A stretch of 64,000 nt of DNA from Rhynchopus euleeides (GCA_963210315.1 OY723295.1:1900501-1964500), one strand, 5' to 3'; shown: positions 1 through 10,979, numbered from the stretch's first letter. Numbers and translations: made by a program. Notes: generated from the sequence alone by a model not told the origin.

Positions 1-1076
1 CTGTGTGCAACCTTTGCCCCCTTAGTTTCGCCGGGTTGAGACGCATCAACTCTCTCGCCGGGTGCGGCAACTGGAGAGACAGGCATGTTGTCGATAGGGC
101 ACACCAAGAATCACGAGGCTGACCACACGACGGCGGCACACGGCCGAGGCAGGCGGATCCCCTCAGCGAGTGAGGTTCGATCGTTTTCCGTACAAGGTGC
201 TCGTGACAACGTAGAAAGCGGTACATTACCATCGGAGGGATGCATACGATGGGCGACGGAGCCTGATCACTTCAATAGTAGACCGTTCGCGCGGCGTCCC
301 TAAGTCCTTGGGTCCTAAGGGTCCTGGGTGGAAGCGTCCAATGCAACACTCACAGCATAGAGGCCAAGTGTTTCTCGTAGTATTTTGCACATAACACACC
401 TGTGTGGTACGGGAAATGCTACGAGGAACGCGATGGACTCGGGACTGCTGCTGGCCTCTCTTGCTATGGTTTACTTATGTTTCGTGCTCCACCTGCTCCA
501 CCTCATTCTGCACTTCAGATGATCCACTTCACGTGGGTTACGGGGTTTGGGACAACGATGATATGTTGTGTCCGACGACAAGGTAAGGTAAGCTCATCGA
601 GGTACACCAAACCGGAGTTGTCAAATCAAAAAAAAATATGGGGGGGGGGGTTCAAAGTGCAAGAGGTGGAGCCCGTTCAACAGGTGGAAGCGTCCAATGC
701 AACACTCACAGCATAGAGGCCAAGTGTTTCTCGTAGTATTTTCACGACACCGGCACAACCCTGCGTGTCAGTGTCACTCAAGCCTCTCGTCGCTCTGGAG
801 TGCTGACGCCTGCATCCCTCACGGCTCTGCTCGTTCCACACCCCTGCATGCACCTGCAGGGGGAAGACACTCGCATCCCGCCTGCATGGCGGCACTGACC
901 ACATTCGATGCGCCCAACCCGACCCCTTCCCTGACCCACGCATGCTTGGTTGCCGTTCACCCCGCAACTGTTCCATGACCTCTGCACCCACACCGCCCTT
1001 CCTCCAGTATCACATGCCTGTCACACACACAAACATTCAGGGATACACCAGACACAGCCAAGACCCGACAGCAACA
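1..1076. other. Upstream region of the protease gene, with a 59-bp direct repeat
   Basis: No gene is recognisable here. An identical 59-bp direct repeat lies at 328-386 and 684-742, beginning GTGGAAGCGTCC and ending AGTATTTT. The copies flank about 300 bp that include an A-run followed by a G-run near 640. The pair looks like a segmental duplication or the footprint of an insertion. Short ORFs here have no recognisable content. The probable 5' leader of the protease gene starts downstream of about 1040. Confidence 0.5.
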
Positions 1077-3392
1077 ATGCGGTGTGCCGCCCTTCTTGTG
1101 TGCGCGCTGATGGCAGCACAGGCGTACGGGTACAGCGAGGAGTACGTGCGTGCGAACTCGAAGCTGCTGTGGCGCAGCTTCAAGAACGACTACGGGAAGA
1201 CCTACACCAGCCTGGCTGAGGAGGAGCGCCGCTACGGGATCTTCACCGGGAACATGCTGAAGGCGGCACGCTTCGAGAAGGAGCAGACACGTGGGGCCAA
1301 GTTCGGGGCGAACGTGTTTGCCGACCTGTCCGAGGAGGAGTTCCAGGTGTACCACAGCCTGAAGGTGTCTGAGAAGGTGAGCCCGCCGCCGATGTTCACG
1401 GCCGCACAGGTGCAGGACGTGCAGGCGTCTGTGGACTGGCGTACGAAGGGGGCTGGTATGTCCTTCATTGTCGTGTTGTGGTTGTGGGTCCCGGGAAAAT
1501 GTGGTGGGTTCTTACCCCACCAACCTTCGTTGAACTACTGTGTTGCCTTCTGGTGCCCTGCTCCACTCACTCACAGACTGACACTGCCATGCACACTGTA
1601 CCTTCCAACCATACATTTTAACAGTGACGCACGTGAAGAACCAGGCCTCGTGCGGTTCCTGTTGGGCATTCAGCAGGGGGACAAGTGACTCACCGCCTCC
1701 ACGCGGTGTTCCCCGGGCAACGGATAACCTTGTGGTTTCCGGCTAAAGGTGAGCGACGAAGGAAGTACGTAGGGGTTGGCGGCAGTTGGCCGCGACGTGC
1801 GACCTACGCGAATGGCGTAGGGGCGTACGGGGTGTCGGGGCGTGGCGTGCCTCCCCTGTCGGGAGGCTGTGGACGGAGGTATCGGGCGGCAGTTGGCCGC
1901 GACGTGCGACTTACGTGTTGGGCGTAGGGGCGTACGGGGTGACGGTGCGTGGCGTACCTCCCTCGTTGGGAGGTTCTGAACGGAGGGGCGGCAGTTGGCC
2001 GCGACGTACGACCTGCGCGTTGGGCGTAGGGGCGTACGTACAGGTGGCTCCCCTGGTCGGGGGGCAGGATGCAGGTCGGGCGGCAGTTGGCCGCGACGTG
2101 CGACCTGCGCGCCAGGCGTAGGGGCGTACGGGGTGACGGTGCGTGGCGTGTCTCCCTTGTCGGGAGGCTCTTGACGGAGGTATCGGGCGGCAGGTGGTCG
2201 CGACGTGCGACTTACGCGTCGGGCGTAGGGGCGTACGGGGTGTCGGTGCGTGGCGTACCTCCCTCGTTGGGAGGTCGTGAACGGAGGGGCGGCAGTTGGC
2301 CGCGGCGTGCGACCTGCGTGCATGGCGTAGGGGCGGACGCACAGACGGTGTCGAAGGCGCGTCTCCTTTGCAGGAGACTTGTTGCGGGCGAGATGTCGGA
2401 GAAGGAGCCCATCTCAGATTGGTTTTTGTTGTTATCATCCCCTCCCTCTCCCTGTTTTGGGCAGCGTGATGCAGACGGGGCCTGCACCCGAGCGGGTTCT
2501 CTGGTGTACATGCCTTACAAGTGATTCTGGACGCAATCCTTCGGCCTCTATTCCGGCCGCAGTGTGGAATGCCTGTATTGTGATGAAACGTGGTTGGGTA
2601 AGCTGGGGAGGGACGATCTGGGGGAAGTGCCCTTGGGGCTTCACCAGGCCTGTGTGCGTTGGCTCAGTGTGTGGAGCGGTGCCCTTTTGTTTTTGTTTGT
2701 CCTCTCCCCCTCGCATCTTTCTGGGTGAGGAGGTCGTTCATTTTCTCCAGTCTTTATCTGGGACGGCCGCCCACCGTTGGCTACACCACTTTTGATGTGG
2801 TCATAAATACGACTCTACAACCTGTTGGGCATTCAGCACCACCGGCGGGATCGAGGGGCAGTGGGCGCTTGCCGGGAACACGCTGACATGGGTGTCTGAG
2901 CAGGAGCTGGTGTCGTGCGACAAGGTGGACTCCGGGTGCAACGGCGGTCTGATGGACAACGCTTTCAAGTGGCTGCTGAGCAACCACAACGGCCAGATCG
3001 TCACCGAGGAGTCGTACCCCTACACGTCGGGGACTGGGAAGAGCGGGACGTGCGAGAGCGTGACGGGCAAGGCGGTGGGTGCCACCATCAAGAGCTACAA
3101 GGACATCACGCACACGGAGGAGCAGATGAAGGCGTTCGTGTCGACGAGCGGCCCCCTGTCGATTGCGGTGGACGCCAACAAGTGGCAGACGTACCAGAGC
3201 GGGATCCTGACGAGCTGCTGTACCATCATCTGCATGCTGGACCACGGCGTGCTGATTGTGGGCTACGGCGAGGACTACTGGATTGTGAAGAACTCGTGGG
3301 GGTCGAGCTGGGGCGAGTCCGGCTACATCCGTGTCTCCTACGGCAGCAACGAGTGCGGGATCAACAAGTCCCCCTCCACGTCGGAGGTTTGA
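1077..3392 (+). CDS. Cathepsin L-like papain-family cysteine protease, interrupted by a non-GT-AG block
   Basis: Predicted secreted or lysosomal C1A endopeptidase. Exon 1 (1077-1455) gives a signal peptide (first 19 residues, hydrophobic core AALLVCALMAAQA), an I29-type propeptide with an ERFNIN-like helix and GANVFADLSEEEF, and the mature start ASVDWRTKG. A GTATGT-AG intron (1456-1624) follows. Exon 2 from 1625 reads VTHVKNQASCGSCWAFS, with the catalytic Cys. The frame is then broken by about 1.15 kb and resumes at 2823 by repeating CWAFS, then TTGGIEGQWALAG, SCDKVDSGCNGGLMDNAF, the catalytic His in LDHGVLIVGYGED and the Asn in VKNSWGSSWGESGY. Precise removal of the block gives 984 coding nt (327 aa), a normal cathepsin L length. 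The block could be an unusual intron or a disrupting insertion, so functionality is unproven. Family assignment is firm. Confidence 0.88.
1676..2820. repeat. 1.1-kb block splitting the protease exon, bounded by 18-bp direct repeats
   Basis: The 18-bp sequence CCTGTTGGGCATTCAGCA occurs at 1658-1675, in frame at the catalytic Cys, and again at 2821-2838. Joining the copies restores the protease frame exactly. No junction within the repeat gives a GT-AG intron: the only GT pairs with an intron end in CT, and the only AG pairs with an intron start in CA. The interior holds a tandem array and no transposon terminus I recognise. Either this is a non-conventional intron of euglenozoan type or a mobile insertion with a long target duplication. 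Confidence 0.75.
1780..2345. repeat. GC-rich tandem array, about six units of roughly 100 bp
   Basis: Units begin GGCGGCAGTTGGCCGCGACG and carry GGCGTAGGGGCGTACGGGG, then a hairpin-like CCTCCC...GGGAGG. Approximate unit starts are 1780, 1888, 1987, 2079, 2187 and 2289; the last unit is partial. Units differ by substitutions and small indels. Long ORFs on both strands across the array (for example 1670-2323 on the minus strand) are GC-driven artefacts. The array lies wholly inside the block that splits the protease gene. Confidence 0.85.
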
Positions 3393-4110
3393 AGTCGAAG
3401 TGTTGAAGTATTGAATTCTGAACATTGCTGATGTTTGTGGCCGTGTGTCTTGCGCATGCAACCGCACCGCCACAACCCTGCAAACAACTGCACGACAAAC
3501 GTGCCAACGTGGATTGCGAGAGTGCGCACTGATTCGGAAACCTGTGTTTGGTTGTGTGAAGCCGCTCCCGGGATCGGGTGTGGCAGTGCACGCGAGTGCT
3601 GTGCATTGTGTTGCGTGTGAATTTGTTTGATGTCCCATACCATTATATTCCTACTACCGGAGCTGTCCTGCCCCGCAGTCCAGCCAGGCCTGCCGGTGGC
3701 CCAGGTGCAGACTACTGCTGTTTGCCTCCGGCTCGTTTGTTTAGCCTCTTGTCCTTGCGAACTGCTGCATGCAGCAATGCTGACTGGACACACGTGTGCC
3801 TTGTGTCCCTGTGACCTGCTTTCTACAAGTGGTTGTTTGCCGAACGTTTGAGAGCCGCCGCACCCTCCCCCACTCCCCGCTCTCAGTGCCTCCTCCTTGT
3901 CGAACTCCTGGTTGTCTTGGTGAAACCGACATGCTTCGGACACACAGCACACTCGCTCTCCCCACACAGGTCCGTGTCACTGTGAGCAACAGTGCAGCAA
4001 CACACAACCGCACCGGCTCGCTGATTCTTCTTCTTTTGTGATCAGGCAAACGGGATCGGTGGAAACGGTGGTTGCGGTGTTCGGTACGAGGCCTGTGTTG
4101 AGCTGTGCTG
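3393..4110. other. Intergenic region between the protease and TPR genes
   Basis: This holds the probable 3' UTR of the protease gene and the upstream region of the TPR gene. I see no further gene, RNA or transposon terminus. Overlapping ORFs lack any family feature. Confidence 0.5.
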
Positions 4111-4136
4111 CCCCCTGCCCTCTCCCGTCTGTCCAG
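4111..4136 (+). promoter_or_regulatory. Probable spliced-leader acceptor of the TPR gene
   Basis: A pyrimidine-rich run (CCCCTGCCCTCTCCCGTCTG) ends in CCAG one base before the ATG at 4138. A cis intron with an upstream coding exon is not apparent. In trans-splicing protists this is the usual look of a spliced-leader addition site. The mechanism is inferred. Confidence 0.5.
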
Positions 4137-4137
4137 G

Positions 4138-5001
4138 ATGGATCTCGACAGCAGCACCAAGCGGCACTATGCCAAGTGCGGGCGGCGTGAGGTGTCGCGG
4201 CAGGAGTTCCTCGCAGAGATGGGCATCAGCGAGGAGGACATCAAGGCGCCGGAGGACGTGCACTCTGAGCGCTCCCTGCAGGCAGCGCCTGCCACAGTGG
4301 ACGAGATGAAGGAGCACGGCAACCAGGCTTTCCAGAACGGGAACTACGGGGAGGCCATCCAGTGGTTCACAGAGGCGCTGGAGGAGGAGCCGGAGAGCCA
4401 CATGCTGCACAGCAACCGCAGCGCTGCATACCTGCACTGCAACAAGGGGCACGACTACCTGACGCTGGCTCTCTACGACGCGGATAAATGCATTGAGATC
4501 CGCCCGCAGTGGTTCAAAGGCTACGGCAGGCGTGGCGACGCCCTGATGGCGATGGGGCAGCTCAACGAGGCTGCTGCTGCGTTCGAAGCTGCCCTCCAGC
4601 TGGCACCCGACAACAAGTCGATCCGGAAGTCGCTTGACAAGTGCAACAAACAGAGGAGCCTGATGATGGAAGAGGCGCGTATGTCGATGTCTGCCTCGGC
4701 CGACCAGCTCGATGAGAGTGCCCGCCTGACGCTCCTGATGAGCGACTTCAAGAAGGGTGGCACACCGAGCGGCCGTGAGTACCTCGCGTCGGAGCTGTCG
4801 GCGTACCGGAGGCAGATGTCGACCACACGCAGCGACTGCGATGGGATGTCGATGCACTCGCCGTGCACATCTGCGTACAACTCCAGCGCATCGATTTACA
4901 GCAACACGTCGCTGTCTGAGCTGGACGGGACCCGCTCCTTCCGGAACCCGAAGTTTGTCCCGTCCGATGCTGACATCACGCGGCCTGTGAGGCCGTCATA
5001 G
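4138..5001 (+). CDS. TPR protein with an Hsp70/Hsp90 carboxylate clamp
   Basis: A 287-aa intron-free protein. Residues 57-160 form three TPR motifs typical of STI1/Hop, SGT and related co-chaperones (KEHGNQAFQNGNYGEAI, SNRSAAYLHC, FKGYGRRGDALMAMGQLNEA). All five carboxylate-clamp positions are present: K58, N62, N93, K127 and R131. The first and last pairs have canonical spacing; between N93 and K127 there are four extra residues. It should therefore bind the C-terminal EEVD of Hsp70 or Hsp90. The C-terminal third is Ser/Thr-rich with no domain I recognise. The ATG at 4138 is preferred over in-frame 4105 because an acceptor-like AG immediately precedes it. The exact co-chaperone subfamily cannot be assigned. 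Confidence 0.88.
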   Translation: MDLDSSTKRHYAKCGRREVSRQEFLAEMGISEEDIKAPEDVHSERSLQAAPATVDEMKEHGNQAFQNGNYGEAIQWFTEALEEEPESHMLHSNRSAAYLHCNKGHDYLTLALYDADKCIEIRPQWFKGYGRRGDALMAMGQLNEAAAAFEAALQLAPDNKSIRKSLDKCNKQRSLMMEEARMSMSASADQLDESARLTLLMSDFKKGGTPSGREYLASELSAYRRQMSTTRSDCDGMSMHSPCTSAYNSSASIYSNTSLSELDGTRSFRNPKFVPSDADITRPVRPS

Positions 5002-5840
5002 TGGCGTGGGGGTGTGCTCTTCCCCGCTCCTCAACGCGAGATAATCTAATTCGCAGTGCTTGTGCGCAGCAGGGAGCCCCCTTCTATTTTTTTATCCCGG
5101 GTTTGGCGCACAACCACCGCCTGATCTTTTTTTTGCTTTTCTTTATCGAAAGAACGCCAACAGAGATAGTAGAGACAGCGAGAGCGAAATCGTTTCGCGT
5201 AAAAACAAGACGGCTTATTGTGGGAGATGTGCAGGGGGGGCAGGGGTATTTGCTTCTGCAAAACACCCCCGCCCCCAGGCGGGGGACAGGAGTCGAGAAG
5301 GGTTGAGCGCCCCCTGATCCACGGGGGGGAGGGGAGGTGCCCTCGCCCCTATGCCCGTCATCCAGTCACTCCCACTCCGCTGCACCCCCGTGCCTTCGAG
5401 CTGAGCCTTCTCCCAGACAGGGTTGGAGGGGATGTTTTTTTTGCACTTCTGTTGTGGGCGCCCTCCGCCAACTGTTTTTTTATTGCTGCGCACAGTGTTC
5501 CCGCTAAGGCCGACGGGCCGGTCATTTTTGTTTTTGGATTTTTGGATATTTTTTTCCCCCCTTCCAGGGCGTTCGCTATCGCCCACCGATCCCGTGTGGG
5601 GTGGGCGAAGTTTTATTTTGGGTTTTGGGAATTCGGGAAAATTTTTTATCCGTCGGGGAGGCGCCCCTCGGGGGCGCTTCGCGTCCCCTCGGGAGGTACA
5701 CATTGGCTACCTCTCCTTGAGAGGGCAGATCACTGCACTTCTGGCAAGGCTGTTCGTACCTCCGAAGACACTCATAGCCTTGCATATGAGCGAAACGCGT
5801 GGATCGGCAGGGACCGCTGTGCCACACAGTTCGGCTGCCA

Positions 5841-6530
5841 GGGGGGTCTGGGGGGCGGAGCCCCCCAGCCGCCGGAGGCCACGGTAGTGAACATCTGTTC
5901 ATTGCGGATGGATAGATTCATGCAACTTGAAAGGACTTGGGCACCAGACATACGCCACAGGGGGGTCTGGGCGGAGCAATACATCGTACTTTGGGGAAGG
6001 CAGTTGTGGTCTCCTTCTGACACTTCCTTCTTCGAGCATTCCCCATCCCCTGAGGCTCGTGATCCCGTGGGCTCTTTCACCACCCACGCCCCTTCGGGGG
6101 GTGGGGGCCGAGCCCAGAATTTTTTTATCCAACTTCGCCCCCTTGGGCGAAGTTGGGGCGAAGTAAATCCGAACATTTATTTATTTAGGCGAAGTTGGCC
6201 CAACTTCGCCCAGTAGCGAACGCCCTGGCCCCCTTCCCGTTCAGTGAAAATTTTTCTCGGGCGCGCTTCGCGCGCCCGAGACTACGCGGGAAATGGCCAG
6301 TCTCGCAAGAAGGACTTGCGAGACAGGCGACAGGGGGGGTCTGGGGGGCGGAGCCCCCCAGCCGCCGGAGGCCACGGTAGTGAGCATTCGTTCTGCAGGG
6401 CAACAGATTTTGGGCGAGATAGGCTGCTTCCATCTTCCTGGGCGGCTTTCGAATCTAGATTCCACAGGAGGGGGTCTGGGGGGCGGAGCCCCCTAGCCGC
6501 CGGAGGCCACGGTAGTGAACATTTGTTCCT
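5841..6530. repeat. Three dispersed GC-palindrome modules (GGGGGGCGGAGCCCCCC)
   Basis: A module reads GGGGTCTGGGGGGCGGAGCC, then CCCCAGCCGCCGGAGG, then CCACGGTAGTGAACAT. Copies are at 5841-5900, 6333-6393 and about 6469-6530. The same module recurs twice in hAT1 (about 9365 and 9525), twice inverted in hAT2 and twice inverted in hAT4. It is therefore a reusable repeat seen in several hAT elements and also outside them. A flanking CAGACA(T/G)(A/G)C(A/G)C-like segment often precedes it. Confidence 0.8.
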
Positions 6531-6740
6531 TGCACATCCCATCCCCGCCTCTTTTTGTGGGTTCACCTGCATCTTGAAGTCGCAGCTCTTCCCACAAGAG
6601 GGATGTTCCTCCGACATGGGTTGTGAGCATGCCAGGCCTGGTGCCAGCTGCAGTGGATGTCCAGTAATCTCCGATATTTTCCTGCAGCTGCTACGCGAGA
6701 ACACCTGAAGTATCACAAAAGCTCTGTATTGTTTCAGTGG

Positions 6741-6791
6741 CCAGTCAGGTTTGTAGTGGGAGCTTCGCCCCCACCACAAACCTGACTGGCC
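6741..6791. repeat. Hairpin of about 50 bp
   Basis: The left arm begins CCAGTCAGGTTTGT and the right arm ends ACAAACCTGACTGG, around a short loop with GAGCTTCGCCC. It resembles a very short MITE or a transcribed hairpin. No function can be assigned. Confidence 0.65.
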
Positions 6792-6814
6792 CACCTGCCC
6801 AGGACCCACCAGTC

Positions 6815-6908
6815 AGATATGACCGGTCATATATGACCGACCCCCCCTCCGGTCATATATGACCGGCACGTTTTTCGGACCCCTTTTTTTTGGTCATATA
6901 TGACCGGT
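6815..6908. repeat. Cluster of TCATATATGA palindromes
   Basis: Four palindromic units of the type CCGGTCATATATGACCGG occur within about 95 bp, separated by C- and T-runs. The look matches the palindrome-rich ends of the larger transposons in this window, but no matching second end was found. Confidence 0.65.
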
Positions 6909-8252
6909 TTTTTTCTTAGCGGGAGCACTGGCTGCGCAGAAACCTTTCGGAGTGACAAACAGAAAAACTGGCTCAGGCGGTGGCAAAACCGCCACGCAGG
7001 CGTGTGGAACGTCTTTATTGCCAAGCCTTCACGGTGACACCAGGTGGCTGACCAGACCTAAATTGACCAGGGGGTCGCAGCCCATGTTTGCGCTGTACCC
7101 CTGGTTATTATTACCAAGGGACAGGCCTGGTTGTTCTGGCAGAGCCCTGACTAGGCCACTGTGTTTGCTTTTCGCCGCTCCCCGCCCCCCCCCCCCCCTT
7201 CCAACCCGGTCGGGCTCTGTACCTTACTTTTGTCCCCTGCGTTCACTGCCCCTCGCTGGTTCTCTAAGGGGGGGGGGAGGAGGTGCCCAGCACGGTACCC
7301 TTCTGAGCCTGAACAACACAACCAAAACCCCCACTTCTCCCTCTCCTTTATTTGCTGTTGGATTTTCCTCCTCCCTCCTTGTTTTGTGTGTGTTTGGTCC
7401 TTCCCGGTATGGACCCCTTTCATCGCGCGTGTGTGTGGTGTGTGCGTGTGTTTCTGAGTGGGACATATCAGGCTCAGCTTGTGGTTGTCGACACCAAAAT
7501 CAAAGTGGAGTGGCCCCGCTGTGGGTTGCTAGAATGGGAGAGTTTCTCCTCCCTTGCAATTCTGGACGATTCTCGGCATGGCAGAACTGGATAAACCACC
7601 CCTGACCTTCAGAGGAGAGGAGGACCTCCCTTCTTGGAGTCCGGACGCCACTTTCTGCAAAATTGACTCACCCGATTGCACAACACACAGACACACGCGA
7701 CGCGATGTGACAAGTCCGCCGTGCAGAATGACCCCCTCCCCCCCCTTCTCCTTTTGGTTCACTTTATTGTTGCCCTTTTTTTTGTTTCCGCCAAAACCAA
7801 AAATATGCCCTTCCCAAAAAAAAGGCTTTCCCCTCGTGGAAAACGGGTGGATGGCCCCTTCCCCCCTCTACCTACACGGTGGGATCTTGTAAATTTTACA
7901 TGTAAAAATACTGATTTTTACATGTATTATACATGTACACGGTGGACTCCAGCGGCCCTAGCGGGAGTCTGGGAGCGGGAGTCTGAGCGGGTGTCAAAGA
8001 CTCCCGCTAGCGGGAGTCTATACTCCCGCTAGGGGGAGTCTGACTCCCCCTAGCGGGAGTCTTTTCACCTATTTTCATCCATTTTTCCCATGATATAGTT
8101 ACAGTCTACTGGCGTGGGGGGTAAAATCATGGTGGAAGAGGGATGGGGAGGGGCTTGTTTTGCTTCTGTCAGTTTCCCCGGACTCTGGACTACCTACCTA
8201 TCCTCCTGGTAGCGGCTGCACCTGCGGAGGTGAGCGGTTAGAATTTGAGGTG

Positions 8253-10704
8253 TCAAAGTGCGGCCATCGCCTGTCGTAGTTGTGTTACACCTTGGGCAAG
8301 ACAAGCCATCCTGCAGGCCTCATCTTCTTCGTCAGAACTGTCATCCCCCTCCTGCTGTGCGCGTTGGTCAAGCGTGCTCAAAGTCGCCTCGGATGACACG
8401 AATGGTGTGAAAGTCGCCCCCAGCGGGATTGGCATTTTGCACAAGCAGAGCGATAATTTGCGGTGTCCTTCGGGGAACCGGAACAGGAAGTAGGGCGCGC
8501 TGATGGGTTCAACGAAGTCCTGTGTGTTGCAGTGCACAAACCCCTTCTGCAGCTGTGTCAACTGTGTGCAAAGAACATACACAGCCAATCTATGAGCGTG
8601 TCGGGTGTGCAGACACGGACACAGGATGACTTCTCTATACCCGAGGATCCCGTCCTGCGACAGGTGCGCAACCTTCCAAGGCATGCCCGATGCGCGCCGC
8701 TTCTCTTCTGCCATCGCAAGATCTCTCTCGTAAGTTGCGGAGCTGGCGATTGTAACGGCATCTTTCTTGCGATGTCCGTTCTCTGCTTCTTCAAATTCGT
8801 CGTTGTTCTGCAGAGGCACTGCATCTTCTGGAGCCCACCAATGATGGAGACTGTGTACGTAGGCATTGCGCGTTGATCCCTTTTCGGCATGCTCCATCAA
8901 CCAGTGAAATATATGCCCTGAGATCCGAGCACGCAAGAAGGGAATCCGGGCTGACTCATCCTTGCATCCCCAGAAGCGCCAGGGGATGTCTGCATACCGG
9001 AAATGCATGAGGTCTGCAAGGGAGACAAAGAGGTAGCGGAACAAGCCCTTGTAGGTGTGTCCTGTGACAGGCAAGCACGACCTTCCGGAACTGAGCACCT
9101 GTCCCATGCTGCGACACATTCAGTGCAAGGTTTGTACAGGTCTTGTCGAATATTTTTTTGTTGTCTCATCCAGCAGGGGTGGAGCTTGAAATATGGGGTT
9201 GCGGGCTGGATCGGGTCAGATCGGGTCAGCCAATTTTTTCTTATGGGTTCCCCCCCGGTTCGTCTCAGAGATCAGTGCTCGGGCCCAGCCTCCCGCGAGG
9301 TACCGGAACCGATATGCAGCCCCGGACGCGCAAGGACTTGGTTACAAGACAAACACATGCCGTAGGGGGGGTCTGGGAGGCGGAGCTCCCAGCCGCCGGA
9401 GGCCACGGTAGTGAACATCTGTGACTTGCGGGCGTACGGATTCTGTGTGAGTTGGCTGCGTCCTCCTGAGGATACTGAGATTCCCTGATGTAAAGGGCTT
9501 GGGTACAAGACAGGCACATGCCACAGGGGGGTCTGGGGGGCGGAGCCCCCCAGCCACCGGAGGCCACGGTAGTAAACGTCTGTTGCACGGTACGGGTTGG
9601 GCAGCTTCATTTGTCCTCTATTGTGACTGTTTGAGGCCTGTGCTCATGTCGCTGGGGTCACTTTGCTCACGAAACGCCTCCTGGTCACCTTGAGGCCCCA
9701 AGGCGAGGAGCCAACTTTTCCGGTTTCCCGAAAATCTATATTTTTTTTTCTTTTTACCCCTGACCTGATTTTTTGTGAGGGCCTGCAGAAAATCAGGTCA
9801 GCTGACCCGAAAAAACCCCCAAGCTCCACCCCTGTCATCCAGTACCCTGATCAGCCGCATGGCGAGCCCCTTGCAGTCATGGAGTGCTGGGGTGACGTAG
9901 CGGGCATTGGGAAGCACACCTGCCAAGAGGGAGGGGTAGCCAGCCTCTTTCATCTCAGAGAGAGTCAGGTGCGGGTATCGATGCACCTGTTGATACCAGC
10001 GTTCTTCTGGGATGTCGCACAGTGAGCATCGGTGCCCTCGCCCCCCGCATCGCCTCATTGTTGCCCACTGCTGATCTATACTCCCGCTAGCGGGAGTTGG
10101 ACTCCCCCTAGTTGAGACTCCCGAAAAGGGTTAAACCCGGTAGTGGTACCCTACCCCCGCTGGAGTCCACCGTGCAAGGCCGGATCAGCCCACGGGTGGG
10201 TTTGAGGAAGAAATCTGGGGGGGCAAATTTTGCTGCGACTTCCGGTTTCACCCGGCCGAACTCCAGCATCTATCCAGACCCACGGTGCCAAGCCGTTCGC
10301 CCGTGTCGCGATCATTCGCGGCTTCAGGCTGCCCCCGACGACACGTTTGTATCCTGCACCTTGCCATACTTCGCCTCCACCTTGTATATGACGGAGAGCG
10401 CCCTCCTTCCGCATCGTTGCGACTTCCCTGACAGCGAACTTATCCATGTCAGGGAAGACATGGCGATGATTGCGTTGGCCACCTGGGTGCTGTGCTGGTG
10501 GAGCTCCTTGCTCAACACCGTTGCTAGGAGCCTTCTAATGGATCCCAGTGTCAGCACACTGCCCCCTTTTTTAACAGGGAAGGCCGTGCAAAAATCATGC
10601 ACAATGTTCGTCGCCTCCGCAGCCTCGGGACTCTCTGCGCTCTTCTTCTTCTTAATCGACTTTGCCGCCGGCTTCGCTGCCGGCTTCGTTGTCGTCTTCC
10701 CCAT
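8253..10704 (-). pseudogene. Transposase-like gene of element A, interrupted by hAT1
   Basis: Three minus-strand pieces share one gene plan with element O. The N-terminal piece (10704-10327) begins MGKTTTKPAAKPAAKS, is Lys/Ala-rich, and contains IVHDF...GSVL matching LVEDF...GEVL in O. A middle piece (10058 to 9843) contains CSLCDIPEERW and ALHDCKGLAMRLIRVL. The C-terminal piece (9165-8253) contains FRYADIPWRFW and RNAYVHSLHHW, matching FRYQDIPVRYF and RSAYAHSLEHW in O. hAT1 separates the last two. The central catalytic region seen in O is largely missing, and a copy of the element's own right end sits at 10072-10174. This is a dead copy. Confidence 0.7.
9174..9834. mobile_element. hAT1: non-autonomous hAT element with 8-bp TSD TCATCCAG
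   Basis: A 661-bp element with TIRs CAGGGGTGGAGCTTG and the inverse, bounded by perfect duplications TCATCCAG at 9166-9173 and 9835-9842. It lies inside the transposase-like gene of element A. The interior holds two GGGGGGCGGAGCCCCCC modules and a CAGCTGACC-containing end, with no transposase. hAT2 is a near-identical copy in the opposite orientation. Confidence 0.95.
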
Positions 10705-10979
10705 TTTTGTGAATCAGGTCTGCGAGCTGGGATGGGTGGAAACGTCCGTTTCGTTTGGTGTGGCTGTACTTCAGTGACGAGTGCCACATTGCATAGGTAT
10801 CATGGGAAAAATGAGTGAAAATAGGTGAAAAGACTCCCGCTAGGGGGAGTCAGACTCCCCCTAGCGGGAGTATAGACTCCCGCTAGCGGGAGTCCATACT
10901 CCCGCTAGCGGGAGTTGGACTCCCCCTAGTTGAGACTCCCGAAAAGGGTTACCCTACCCCCGCTGGAGTCCACCGTGTA

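Larger units (their letters stand above)
5002..7872. other. Repeat-rich intergenic region left of the composite transposon
   Basis: No gene is supported. T- and G-runs and GAAGTTGG-type repeats occupy 5.1-6.25 kb. Dispersed GC palindrome modules lie at 5.8-6.5 kb, with a hairpin and a TCATATATGA palindrome cluster at 6.7-6.9 kb. From 6.95 to 7.87 kb I see only C/T-rich low-complexity sequence. Confidence 0.5.
7938..10977. mobile_element. Element A: CACGG-ended transposon with long palindromic TIRs
   Basis: A 3,040-bp element with termini CACGGTGGACTCCAGCGG and its inverse, flanked by TA (7936-7937 and 10978-10979). The TIRs extend to about 160 bp and are built from CTAGCGGGAGT palindromes, ending near 8095 and 10800. 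It sits in the left TIR of the 17-kb composite. Its minus-strand gene is broken by hAT1. A second copy of its right terminus lies inside it at 10072-10174, so an internal rearrangement has occurred. Confidence 0.85.

Noticed and set aside
1670..2438. Long ORFs across the GC-rich tandem array on both strands
   Set aside because: They repeat the array unit and have no non-repetitive coding content.
10175..10799. Treating 10174 as the true right end of element A
   Set aside because: The inner terminus lacks the TA flank and the 160-bp TIR match reaches only to 10977.
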